From Gloeophyllum trabeum ATCC 11539 (lineage: Eukaryota > Basidiomycota > Agaricomycetes > Gloeophyllales > Gloeophyllaceae): a stretch of DNA of 64,000 nt. The notes below the pieces were generated by a model. It made no database searches, was not told the DNA's origin, and saw only the letters and a program-made list of their open reading frames with translations. The translations under genes and the position numbers were made by a program. The stretch spans positions 432,326 through 496,325 of the forward strand of contig NW_006920416.1 of the NCBI RefSeq assembly GCF_000344685.1. Reading direction: 5' to 3'. This document shows positions 33,630-44,869 of this stretch, in pieces. Each line of letters starts with the position of its first letter. Position 1 is the stretch's first letter.

Positions 33630-36600
33630 CTACCGCAAAACTGCCCAGTCATCTCGGGCAGCATCCCCTGGAGGAGGAAAGAGTCCCTGGTTCGGTTGGG
33701 CGGGTGCTTGTCCGTTGTTTCCGCCCCCCTGCTGTCGCTCTTCTTGCTCTCGTCGCAATCTCTCTGCCCAGCGGCCTCGCACATAAAGCAGTACTGACAC
33801 TGCGACGCAGAGCGAAACGAGGAGCAAGGTCTCCACGACCTCGTCTTCTTCCTCGTCATCCTCCCGACGGCCGCCCCGCAATGAGGCGTCAAAGTAATCC
33901 TCAGGACCAAGATCACCGTCTCGCTCGTTCTCGGCATTTCTTCGGTCTCTTGCCCACTGCGTCGTGTGTCAGACGCGGCGAAATACATACCAGATAGATT
34001 TCATACCTGGACTGGGTCCTCTATGTCTTTTCCATCTCGGCCTTCCCGATTTTGTTTTCTGCGGTTAAATTGATCTCGGGCCTTGCCATAGTACCACGGT
34101 TCATCCTCCTCCACATCCTCGACAATAGGATCTTGGGCCGTCCCGACAGTTTCATCCTGGGGAGATGCCTGCTGCGCATCTGAAATCTTGCGACTATCCT
34201 GTCCTTCGTATTCTGGCACAGCCTCTGATCATCCACAGTGAGATAGTGAACGACTAATTAGAGCCCGTTACATACCTAGTTCATCGTATGATAATAATCG
34301 TAGTCCGCCTTTACCACCTCCGAGAGTATGCAGGAAGCTTCGCGCGTACAATTTGATTAGCGACAAGAGCACAGGAAGGTATGCTTCGCTATTTGTCTGT
34401 GCAGCGAGGTCATAGTGTCTCTTGGCTAGATGGAAGTCCTACAGCGAAAACATCAACAGTTATTCGAGGGAGCCATTCCGGTACTTACTTGGGGGACCCC
34501 AATGCCATTTTCATACATCCATCCAAGATTCCACATAGCGAGGGCACTCAAATGAGTCTGCGCAGCTGACTGGTAGTAGCCGGCCGCTTTCTCGTACCGC
34601 AAGGACTGCTCTTCTTCTGGGACGCCCAAACCATGGTAGTAATAATCCCCCACCTTCACCAGCGCGTCGACATTGTGCTGCGCAGCGGAACGGATCCACT
34701 GCGTCAGGGCTAGTCGAGCTGTATCATTGGACGGCATCGATGGTGCGAATCTCGTGAACCTGAGCATTGATTTATCTGTGGAAGCACAGAGCGAATAAGT
34801 AAGGCCGTGGCAGAGTTCACGATTCAAAGGATATCACCTTGATCCAGCACGAAGGCGAGATTGTTTTGCGCAATCTCCGACCCTCTCTCTGCAGCCATCC
34901 ACCACTTCAGTATGGCGGTCTGTCGGCCAAGCTCCGTACCCTGATTCCACGCGACCTCCGCTTGCTTGACGAAATCATCTTCCCAAGAGCCCCGCTCCGC
35001 CACCAGCTTATAGAACGAGACAGCGATAGCGCAAGACCCAGTCGCCATAGCCGGGGGCACGGCCGGATTCTTTATACTGGCCGAGTGGATAGTAGCCAAG
35101 TAATAGTACGCCTCGAACGGCGACCCGTTGCGGAGCGCTGCCTCGAAGGACGCTTGGGCCATTTTGTAGTCTCCCCTATCTATTCCGACCTCAACCGTAC
35201 TCAGAGACGCTCACGATCCAGAGGACGAACGGAATGTGCTACTCACAATAGTAGTACTTGCCCAGATTCACATGCGCTTCGGCGAGGTCCTGGTCCGCGG
35301 CGGCGGCGAAGTGCACCAGAGCTTGCTTGATATCCCTCCGCCCGTCCACAAGGCCATCTCTCAAGATAATCCCAAGGCCATTGTGACACTCCTTGTCGCC
35401 GTACTCCGCGCCGCGCTCGAACCACATCTTCGCGATGGCCGGATCCGCCTTAACGCCCTCGCCACGCAGGAACATCCGCCCGAGATACGCCGCAGCAGCG
35501 GCTGCGTACCCGACTGGTCCGCCATCGTCGTCTCTGTCTCTGCTGCCCGCCGTCGACTGGCCCGGGTTCGCCGGGTCCCGCGGCCACACCTGGCGCGCGA
35601 TGCGGAGGAAGTAGTACCGGGCGCGGGCAAAGTCACGCGGCACCGCACCGACACCCTCGCTGCCCGACGCGATCCCGCCGAAGGACGCGTACAGGCTGCC
35701 CTGGTAGAATATCTTGCCTAAGCGGTACGCAAAGTCCGTCTCGCCGCGGTCGGCGTTGAACTATGGGAGTACTTGGTGAGCGCTCGAGGCATCTGCTGCT
35801 AGGAGGGACTTACGATGTAGTACTCCAGCACGTCTTCCCACGTCTCGCCCGCCGCACGCGCGTTGGCCGCGCGAATGGCGGGCCGCTGCGCGTTGAGCCC
35901 CGTCGAAGCCACACTTGCGCCCGGACCAAACACCCCTCCGACCAAGTCGGAAAGGCGAGTGTTGGTCAAAGGAAGCGTCCGGCCTCCGGGCGGGCCTGCC
36001 CTGAACTTCTCCATCGCTGGAGCAGGGTCAGCATATTCTTTTACCATAGACCGGTGCGCCCTTACCCTGTTCCGCAGCCGCTTCGTACCATTCCACCGCT
36101 CTCCCGCAGTCCTCGAGTGTGCCAATCCCGGACCAGTAGCGGTACCCCAACGCCATCTGCGCGCCTCGATCCTTGCCGTGAGCAGCAAAGGTGTAATACA
36201 GCTGTGCGGACGCTTGATCGACGGGCACGACACCCTCGTAGCCCGTGCTGTGAAAGAACGCGATGTGCGCTTGCGACGAAGAGTTGCCTGTTGACGACGC
36301 GTGCTTGGTGAAGGATTCGTAGGCGAGTTTCGCATCTTGCGAGAAGTATTCAGCTGGAGGGAACTGGCGAGGTGCATGAATATCACATAGACTTGTACAG
36401 AGTGAAAACATACCAGCGATATCTGAGCTAGCGTGTATAGAGCATCCATGTTTCCAAGTTCCGCCGAGTGCTGCAGCAGGTCCACCACTTTGATAGCCTT
36501 CCCCCGCAAGTCATCTTCCCGCCTTCTGCCCCCCAGGCCGAGCCCCTCTTTGCCCGCACGCGATCGAAGGAACTTTGGCACCCATGACTGATGCCGCAGC

Positions 36601-37091
36601 TTTATCAGTATTCGGAGAGTGCTGGCGAGCGGACCCTGTCCTTGGACGTTGGGCACAAAGGGAGACTTTCCGTTGCCGTTCATCGGGTTGAAAGATGAAT
36701 CTTGCGAGTAAGACGGCGGGAGAGCGGTGAGGGTGGCGAGCGTCGCTAATGCTTGCTTGTATGCCTTGCCGGCTGCAGCTCGAGCGTTAGAGGCGCCACT
36801 ACTAAGTACTCGGACGCACACACCTTCTGCCGCTTGATCATCTTCGTATTCGGGTTGCTTATTGAGGCCCCGATTTGACTTTTCCTCAGAAGACGTAGAC
36901 AGAGTCGACGCCTACCAATTCTCCTTGGTCAATTAGCACTGCTATGGGAATGACTGACGCACCTCCGACCCCGCCGTCTGGGGCATGCTCGGCGTCTGCG
37001 CCGCCCCCATGACGGACATCACAGCGAGCGCGACGATGCCCAGGGCCATCCAGCTTACCCTCTTCGACATTCTCCCAGTTCCACAAGGCAT
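33630..37091 (-). CDS. HRD3: ERAD substrate receptor Hrd3/SEL1L
   Basis: ER-membrane partner of the Hrd1 ubiquitin ligase; its lumenal SEL1 repeats recruit misfolded glycoproteins and stabilise the ligase. Ten exons (37091-36963, 36911-36414, 36363-36066, 36016-35814, 35760-35247, 35179-34838, 34775-34489, 34438-34276, 34224-34007, 33956-33630) give 992 residues, longer than yeast Hrd3 (~830). An N-terminal signal peptide (VSWMALGIVALAVMSVMGAA) leads into a long array of SEL1-type repeats, e.g. GAQMALGYRYWSGIGTLEDC, AEAHVNLGKYYY and LSALAMWNLGWMYENGIGVP. A single membrane span (ETLLLVSLCVAVSVLLYV, about residues 925-945) and a Gln/Pro-rich cytosolic tail close it. A second ATG at 37070 sits nearer the signal core and is an alternative start. 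Confidence 0.9.
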
Positions 37092-37674
37092 AATGACCGT
37101 CACGAACGTCCAGGAAACCTAAGCATGGAACGGCAGTTTAGGACGCGTCCAGCGTGCCGTATCCGCCACGTCGCGCGAGAATATCGCACAGCACCGACAC
37201 GTGTTTATCTTATCTAGAACGTCCGAGACGATGACGAGCCAGGTGAGAGCAACGAGCGCGACGACGACGACGACGACGGGGGTAACCCGGGTAAGGTGGC
37301 GGAAGTAGGGCGGGTCAGCTCTGCGCCGGGAACGTTCACTTCGCAAGGGTATACGTAGATCTATAGACTTGTAAACACGATATAACAGGTCGATGCTGGT
37401 ATTAATTTGGTGTAGGATAGAGAACAATCTTTCGCACAATTGAAGAGGTAGAGGGTGATTGTGAGCAGACCTTGTTTCGCTTTATTACAATTCCCAACTA
37501 TTTCTGCTAGCAATAGACGAGGGGGACGAGTAAAAGACACGAGCTACGGATAAAAGCCACAACTGATGGTCGCTGGTAGACAGTCCGAAGAGACTACAGA
37601 CGAGATATGTAAATTACAGTGACATTGGGCAACAGACGCTTGGAGGGCAGGCAGATGGAATACAAGAAGACGTC
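37092..37674. other. HRD3 promoter and NAB2 3' region
   Basis: About 580 bp between two minus-strand genes. It contains an (ACG)n microsatellite near 37260-37279 and no convincing gene. A 106-codon minus frame at 37119-37439 overlaps the repeat and is unrecognised. Confidence 0.4.
37260..37279. repeat. (ACG)6 microsatellite
   Basis: Six uninterrupted ACG units at 37261-37278 in the region upstream of HRD3, flanked by GAGCG and a G-run. A short simple-sequence repeat likely to vary in length between strains. Confidence 0.8.
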
Positions 37675-39736
37675 TCACGAAGCAACAGGCACAGGCTTAT
37701 TCTCGTCTTTTTTGCTCGCAGCGGCAGCCTCAGCTCGTTTCACCGCTGCCTCCGCCTGGCTTTTCCTCTCCTCCAACTCCTTCATCCTCTTCTCCAATTC
37801 CTCCGCAGTGTTGCCTTTGTTAAACGTGACGCTTCTGTGTGGGCTGGGGCCGCCTATCGAACCCGTCTCCGGCGTGTGGACATTAATCACCGGCGCCGAC
37901 GAGGACAGGCCTTTGTGGAACGAATTCGGGAGCACGCGGCCTTCCGGGTGCTGGAAGGGACACGTTGCGCGCGTGCAGCCGGCGCCGAAGCGGCATGGTT
38001 GTGCGAAGTGGCCCTTGTCCGGGCCCGGTCGTGTGGGGTGGACGTACGGGCGGGGTTTGGGATTAATAGTGTCTGCAGCTATTTGGAAGTGACCTTAGAG
38101 ACGTAGAGATATGTGCGCTTGCGACTCACCAGTCAGGGTAGCAGGACTGACATGTGCCTTGATGCAATCCTTATCCTTGCAGTTCTTCCCGGCTTCACAG
38201 GCTTCATTGCTAAGCACAACACCGCTCTCGGGCGTCGCCACAGGTGAAGGATGCGAGTATCTGCACAACGGATTCGTGCACTTCAATGCAAATTTGCAGA
38301 GAGTAGGCGACTGCGGGCGCTCAGGCACTACAAATCCAGCTCTCGAAGATGTATATGTCACTGACGTCGAAGGAACCGGCACGGGCGCGACCACCGGTGC
38401 TGCAACGGCAGGAACAGCAGTCTGTGGCGTAGGGGCAACGATAGCAGGGGCAGGGGCAGGGGCAGCACCTTCCGACGCGGCACCATCTACAGGCCCCGCA
38501 AAGCCTCCCCTCTTTCCGCCTCGCCCTCGCGTCGGCCGACCACCCCGCTGCGCCTGGCCATTCCCCATGTTTCCCATCTGCTGCTGCATCCCCTGCATCT
38601 GCGCGAACATCTCCGGCGTCATCCCCGGCGGGAACGCGCCGTTCATGAACTGCGCTGGGTTGGGGTTGAGGATGCCCATGGCGCCTGCCATCTGCGTCAT
38701 GAGCGCCATCTGGTTCATCATCATCTCCTGGAGCATCAGCGGGTTGCCCATCGCCATTACCGCGTTCATGTCCATCCCGCCTGGGAACGCCCCCGGCGCA
38801 CCGCCCATTATCACGTTCGGCTCAGGCGAGCGCGCGGTGATGTTGTCAATGCGCGCCTGGATCTCGTCGTTCATACGGCCGTTGGCGGCGCGGTTGGCGC
38901 GGCCCCCCATTCGCTCGAGCAGGCTCCGTGGGCCCTGGCCCTGCGCCATCGCGCGGGGTCCTGAGGGCGGTTCCGTGCGGCGCGACTTGTTCGGTTGGAA
39001 CCCAGGCGGCGAAGGGGAACGTGCGGACGCTGTGCGCTTCTGTCCTGGGGAGATTTGGGACAACGCTTGTTGGTAGAGTGGTGGGGCGCCCTGCCGCGGG
39101 CCGTTTGGTGGTCGGCGTGATGGGTCGCTGGGAAGGTGTGGAGGGGCTTCGCGGTTGGACGATGGCTCCGAGGAGGCTGTGGCAGGGGCAGGAACAGGGA
39201 TGGCTGGGACTTGCGTCGCTGGGGAACCTTCGGGCTCGGGCGCGCCTTTCGCAGCTTCGGCGAACAGCCAGTCGGTAAAGCTGCGGTCTTCAGGGCGGTT
39301 AGCTGACGGTGACGCTCGACAATGCTCGACTCTCACCAAAGTCGGATCCTATCACTGGAAAGGTGTTCAGTTAATGCCATTGATAGTAGAAATATACACT
39401 CACAATCCTCCAATTCGGACGAAATTTGTTCTGCGACGACGTGTTCATAGCTGCCCGAGTGGTCCACCTATGCTGCACTCACCTGGCGTCTTGTTATTTA
39501 TAATCATAATGGTAATGTATTCCGCCATAACCGGGTCTGAGGAAAGGGCTTTAGCGTCGAAACATCGACTCGAGTACCTTTCCTCTCACCTGCATCGGCG
39601 CTAAACCCTCGTTTCGTGAGCTCACCTTGGATGGAATTCTGTGAATATTGTTAGCCAAGCCCTTGACCCATCGTTAAACAGACGTTACCTGAAGAGCAGT
39701 AGCGCGCTCTGTACCGATTGTAAGACCAAAAGCCAT
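37675..39736 (-). CDS. NAB2: Nuclear polyadenylated RNA-binding protein Nab2
   Basis: Binds poly(A) tails in the nucleus and couples tail-length control to mRNA export. Seven exons (39736-39689, 39638-39590, 39536-39483, 39430-39404, 39354-39337, 39287-38130, 38078-37675) give 569 residues. The N-terminal PWI-like fold is spread over the small exons: MAFGLTIGTERATALQ, GELTKRGFSADA, EYITIMIINNKTPEQISSEL and FTDWLFAEAAKG. A Pro/Met/Gly-rich middle has an RGG-like stretch (RGGRPTRGRGGKRGG). Three tandem CX5CX4CX3H zinc fingers follow near residues 378-394, 408-425 and 457-475 (CKFALKCTNPLCRYSH, CEAGKNCKDKDCIKAH, CRFGAGCTRATCPFQH). A Lys/Glu/Ala coiled coil ends the protein. The first ~50 residues need five short exons, one of 18 nt, and match the family throughout. 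Confidence 0.93.
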
Positions 39737-40152
39737 AAGTTGAAGCAAGTCGTAGAGTCACAAGTGGCGGTCAAGCCCGAGGACCGCAAGTGCCCCATAA
39801 TTATGTAATTGTATACTTAGACAAACCTCCGGTAAATATTTCGTAAATATTTATACTGTAGCAGCGGGGAAGCTGGCGGGGAAATACTTGCTGCCATACT
39901 ATGCAGTACGCAGTTTCAATTTCAACTCTCAATGCTGTCGCAAACGTCTTTTGATGCACAGAGTGTGGACCTTGGGGGTGCGGAATGCCTAGAAATCCAG
40001 AGTCACCGGACTTCGAAACATCGGAGTCCGTATCTTCCTCGTTGTTATCAAACTTTGAGATGGTATCCCCTATGCCGGTGGCTGATATAAGGACTGGACG
40101 AACGCCTATCTTACAGCTTCTACCTCTCATGAAAGCTGTGGGCTGAAGTAAT
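39737..40152. promoter_or_regulatory. Shared promoter region of NAB2 and the P450 gene
   Basis: Divergent genes start 416 bp apart. An AT-rich core contains two copies of GTAAATATT at 39832-39840 and 39843-39851, an 11-bp period close to one helical turn. No canonical TATA box is clear on either side. Short frames within it look incidental. Confidence 0.5.
39832..39851. repeat. Tandem GTAAATATT motif
   Basis: GTAAATATT-TC-GTAAATATT: two identical 9-mers, each containing the palindrome AAATATTT, spaced 11 bp. They resemble a forkhead-type core (GTAAAYA) but with T at the variable position. Candidate cis-regulatory element in a bidirectional promoter. Confidence 0.4.
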
Positions 40153-41877
40153 ATGTCAGTGGCATATTACCTGGGCATCGTTGCCCTGCTCTGTCTGATC
40201 TACGTTGTTTGTTATCGTGTATTCTTATCGCCTCTGGCCAAGATCCCCGGGCCAGTCATCACCCGCTTCACCGGTGGATGGCTGTTGTACCAAGAACTTA
40301 CGCGCAGGAGAAGATTATATGTTCATGAGTTGCACAAGCGATATGGACCCGTTGTGCGTATTGCGCCGGACGAGGTATCGTTCGCGACAGGCGAAGCTGC
40401 CAAGCAGATCTACTCTGTCGGAGGAAGTGGATTTGAAAAGACCGAGTTCTACGATCTGTTCATGAATTTTGGTGCAAGGTATGTAGCAGCTGCCTAAGCA
40501 TAACCGTGTCCCGAAGTCTCAGCTACCGCGAACTCCAGGAACATGTTCTCGACGCTGACGAAGAGTGAGGTAATGATCTACGGAACGCGCACTTACTCAT
40601 TCTGAATTCATCGATATGACAGCACAGCGAGCGGAAGCGTAGAATGGCAGATCGATATGCAAAAAAATACGTGATGCAGTCAGGGGTGTTGTCTGGCATC
40701 GAGGAACGCGCCCGGATGTTCGTGAAGAAAGTACTACAAGAATGCGCGGCCCAGAAATGCGTTAACGTCTACGTGTGTCGTAATCACTGAACCGCATTGG
40801 ATCGGGCTAACAAGTTACCCCAGGTGCCTCTGCACTGCTATGCTCTCGACGGCATAACACACCATTTATTCCATCCGTTTGGAACGCATGCGGTCGAAGA
40901 TGACGAGGATCTGAAGATGATGCAAGAACTGTCCTATCATGATAGTCTCAAATGTCCGTCCCTCGAACTTGTCTCGGTTATCTAGGCTGAACTCTTCGTT
41001 GTGGTAGCTCGGGTTATCCAGCATCGCTACCCTCGCTTACACAGTCTACTCTCGAACCTTGCGAATCCTTTCAGAGCGACCAAGAAGCCTGACAGGGCCT
41101 CCGCATATGTGCTCGAGAACTGTACTACAGCAAAGGCCGCCGCTGTGGCTGACCATACGGTTCTTTCCAAGCTACAGGCGAGAAAGGACACCGTCCCGAT
41201 CCTCGAGATGGCATCGGAGTGTATGGACCATCTCGTTGCTGGGATAGACACGACAGGCGACGGGCTTTGCTTCCTATTGTGGCAGCTCTCGCGTCCGGAA
41301 TCCGGTGCGATCCAGGATAAGTTGCGCGCAGAGTTGCTGAGGAACCCCGCAACCCCCGTCGACGAGCTGCCCTACTTGGAAGCGGTTGTAAAGGAGGGAC
41401 TCAGGTGTTACAGTCCGATCCCAATGTCACTGCCGCGGCGCGTGCCGGATGGAGGGCGCGTGCTTGAAGGATACTTCCTCCCTGCCTGGACTACAGTAAG
41501 CTGTCAGGCGTTCACGCTGCATCAGCTTGATACGGAAGTGTTTCCTCGGCCGGGCGAATTCATTCCGGAGAGGTGGCTGGAACAGGATCGCCGGGAGGAG
41601 AGGAACAAGCTCTTCTTTGCTTTCGCGTCTGGCGGGCGAGGCTGCATAGGGAGGAAGTATGTTGCCTTCCTATCAGTGCGTACCAAACTGACTAGTCTGG
41701 TTCTTCCGACTTAGCTTGGCTCTAATGGAGATGAAGATTCTGCTGAAAGAGGTGTATTGCACTTACAGGACGACACTTTCCCCTGATATGACTGCGAGCA
41801 TGGAAATATCGGACCAAATCATAGCTTCACGACCTAAGGATCAGGTATGTTTACTCCAGTTCCAAGAAATCGCTTAG
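40153..41877 (+). CDS. Cytochrome P450 monooxygenase
   Basis: Membrane-anchored heme-thiolate monooxygenase of the ER. Six exons (40153-40478, 40539-40569, 40623-40772, 40824-40953, 41008-41656, 41715-41877) join to 482 residues. An N-terminal anchor (YYLGIVALLCLIYVVCYRVF) precedes the proline hinge KIPGPVITRF. The I-helix oxygen-binding motif is AGIDTTGD, the ExxR motif lies in KEGLRCYSPIPMSLPRRV, and the heme loop is FASGGRGCIGRN with the Cys ligand. The loop is split by the last intron. The end follows read-through into DQVCLLQF, as in other P450 C-termini, rather than a further splice. Intron 4's acceptor at 41007 is inferred by phase. The family is of the fungal type using long-chain or polyketide-like substrates; the substrate is not predictable. 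No partner biosynthetic genes adjoin. Confidence 0.9.
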
Positions 41878-42040
41878 TTCCAGCTATGCGATATATTACA
41901 TCTATCCTTTGGACAACGAGAACCCTAGTTCACCCCTGATAGTCACTGTTAACATAATTTGCCCTGCTTCATTCATACTGCATGCATTTTCCCCCTTGCG
42001 ATTTGCGGGAGTTGCCCCCCGGAAGGTAAGGTTTACAGGC

Positions 42041-44637
42041 TCAACCGGACTTCAGCCATAATCGATGGCAGAGACAGCGACGGAAGATGTTGGCCTTCAT
42101 TTGCGTATGAGAGAAGGTCTCTCCCGTTAGAGCATGAACTAATCCTGATCTAGATGCCATTGGGCGGGCATAAAATTTCGATTCGTCAATCGATATCACA
42201 TTTTCTTGCGATGACGCGGAGACGTACCCAACCTGCCAGAACACCGGACAAGAGCCTGGCGGCCCCGTGACTACTGCGCACAAAATGTGCAAACTCCCCA
42301 CATCGGCGGCATCGTGGCTGATGGCTGCGGGCTGCGACGTCAAGGGAAGAAGGCCGAGATGCGGGGTGCGAAGGGACGTGTCACGTTTACAAACGATGTG
42401 ATATGCCTCGCCATGGAAGACAATTGTGAGCGGCTCGTAGAACGATGAACGTAGGTCGATCTCCGCGCACGGTACCCAACGAATATCGCGCCAGATACTG
42501 CTGGCCACCAGACGTCTTACAGGGAACTCATCCCTATAGTTTTGATCCGGTCGATAAGGCAGACCCTCGTGCTCGTCCAACACCTGACGAACCGTGTTAG
42601 GACCACGCAGAAAGGGCCGCTCAGAACCTGCTTACGCATAGTCCATGAGGCGGTCCCCCTTCAAGGACCCCCACAACGATTCCACTGCAGCGAAGTTCAT
42701 AGCATGTGACGTCGATATTCAGTAGGGCCCTCGCGAGTTTCGCATTTCGCCTCAGTAAGGGGTTGGTGTGCGACAGATATCCCTTCAGGGCTCTTCGGAC
42801 CTCAAATCTACAGACAGTATCGTACCAAGGCACTGCGGACTTCAACACTGGATTCAGGAACGCGATGTCGTTCGCAGGATTATTGCAGCTAAGGTCAAAC
42901 GCAACCGGATTACTTAGAGTGTGACAACACAATGCTAGAGACTTTACCTCAACAATATCTGCGCTATCTGCTTGCTTGTTTCCTGGAGGACACCTCTAGG
43001 CACCGCTCGGTCGATGGCATGCAGGTTCAGATTCCCGGATACACGTCGCTCTTTCTCGAGGATGGCGGCTACGAAGAACAGTGGCGAGGCTATCTTTTGA
43101 CCAAGACATTCGATGGGGTCCTTGCGTAATAGTTGAGGTTTCGTATTAGGTGCACTACGGCAAAATCGTTCTGAAAAATCCAGGATTTGACTCCGCGCCT
43201 CGTAACTTATGGATGACGCAGTGCGCGACCATCTGAAAAAGACTTTGCAGATCCGGGTAACTACCTGCTTGTGGGAAGGCGCCGAGTGGGACAGAGTAGT
43301 TCTATCCAAGATATTCAGTATTTTCAGTTTCCGCAAACCAGGAAACGCACCCACGCAAGACGGAAAAAGGGAATCCACAGATTTGTCCAAAGCCATACAC
43401 CAGCCTGGACACCGCTCTCCGTATCCCATCTATTTGTGAAAGCAGCATATGACAAGAAGTCATACAAGTTGCAAATCAACCGTCCTAGAACCCCCCGTGC
43501 AACGGGATCACGAGACGACAGCAGTTCGGACCACAACCATTCCACCACCTCTGCATCGAGTGCTTTAGCCAGGGGTGCAATCATTTGGGTGAGACTGTGA
43601 TAAGATAGAACGAGTGCTAGTGATAAATGATATGCGGCTGGTATTTGAGTTCTTCGATGTCTGTGTCATGCGTCTCATAATCAGTATTCGCAGAAATGGT
43701 ATATGCTCCGAGCTTACGAGAGGTAATACAATAGTTCTGTGACGCATTCCCAAGTTTTAGGCTCCATGGATGAGAGATCGCCCTCAGAAAGCGGACAAGG
43801 ATAATATTCATCGACTCTAAGTTTGCTCGCGCTGAAGTCTTTGATCACAGGTAAAAGCAAGGTCTTACTCAGGCTATCAAGCGCGTTGGTGGCGGGGCGT
43901 GCTAGAAGGTCCTCTCGCCATAGTATGGCAGCTGTACATAGTTCCTCCAGCGCTTCCTGAGCTCCAGATCGCAGGAGCTGCTGCCGAAATGACGGATGGA
44001 AATGAGAGAGGGCACAAACGTAATGTGCACATAGGCGTTGAATCGACTGGTTACTTCCCCTGTGGACGGTGGATCAACTTCTGCCATGATAGGGGCGGAT
44101 AATTACATACCGGATACCTTGAACGAGTTTACGGCACCCTTCTGTAAAAATCTCGTCTCGCACGAGAGACAGCGCATAGCACTCCCGACATTTCTGGCAA
44201 TACGGAGAAAACAGGATGTCGAGGATCTTTTCGATAGATGGACAAGACCACAACACAGCCGGGCCAAGGGAATCCTGGTAAACGCGGCAAAAGAGGCTAT
44301 GACAACGATGAGCGCCCCATTCCCCGGAGGTCAGCATACGAGCCATTAGAGCGTTCGGCCCTCTGCCCATATCTTCGCACATCCGACTGATCATAGCGAC
44401 GACGGCGTCCCCTGCTTTGCGCAGAGGTCGATCCAAGGTGCGACCTAGTCCAGGTCGGCTGGACATCGTAGAGTTGCTGTCCCATGATGATAGCGAAAGT
44501 TCATATTGTGAGTGTATAAGATCATTGCTCGATTCCTCTACGCCAAGAGAGTCGTCCAGGCCGGAGAAAGATCTCCGGAGTAGTGGCGAACGGTGGCTGG
44601 AGACAGAGTCCCTGTGATCTGCGAAAAAGGAGAACAT
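42041..44637 (-). CDS. Hypothetical multi-exon protein, helical, possibly ARM/HEAT-like
   Basis: Not recognised. The ATG at 44637 follows a CT-rich leader ending in an A-run, a classic fungal start. Supported exons are 44637-44111, 44059-43718, 43594-43351, 43301-43218 and 43170 to about 43108. Later exons are less certain, and long open frames continue at about 43010-42615 and 42570-42041. The N-terminus is Ser/Arg-rich (DHRDSVSSHRSPLLRRSFSG). The middle reads as amphipathic helices (QSIQRLCAHYVCALSHFHPSFRQQLL, GAQEALEELCTAAILW, VVHLIRNLNYYARTP), suggesting an alpha-solenoid. The C-terminal part (WYDTVCRFEVRRALK, LARALLNIDVTCYEL, SSIWRDIRWVPCAEIDL) looks more compact. Two adjacent genes instead of one cannot be ruled out near 43050. 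Confidence 0.5.
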
Positions 44638-44869
44638 TTTTTTTGTGAAGGGGAACAGGAAGCGGAGGAGACCATCAGTCTATTGTGTCGGGCAGATCCC
44701 AGAACTTCGAACCTACTTAATAGACACTTTCAAGAATAGGACCTCCTGATAGACGCCATGTTAAATGCACTGCATCGCTATCTCAGGAAAACGACAGCCA
44801 CCATCGGCACCCTAGTGTGATGCAGTAAATCCCTCAAGGCTATTTCTGGGAGCAGGTATAGTGCGGAGC

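Noticed and set aside
38111..39278. Plus-strand open frame of 321 codons opposite NAB2
   Set aside because: It is antisense to the GC-rich, Met/Pro/Gly-rich part of NAB2. The minus strand carries three complete zinc fingers and a conserved N-terminus, so the plus frame is a shadow.
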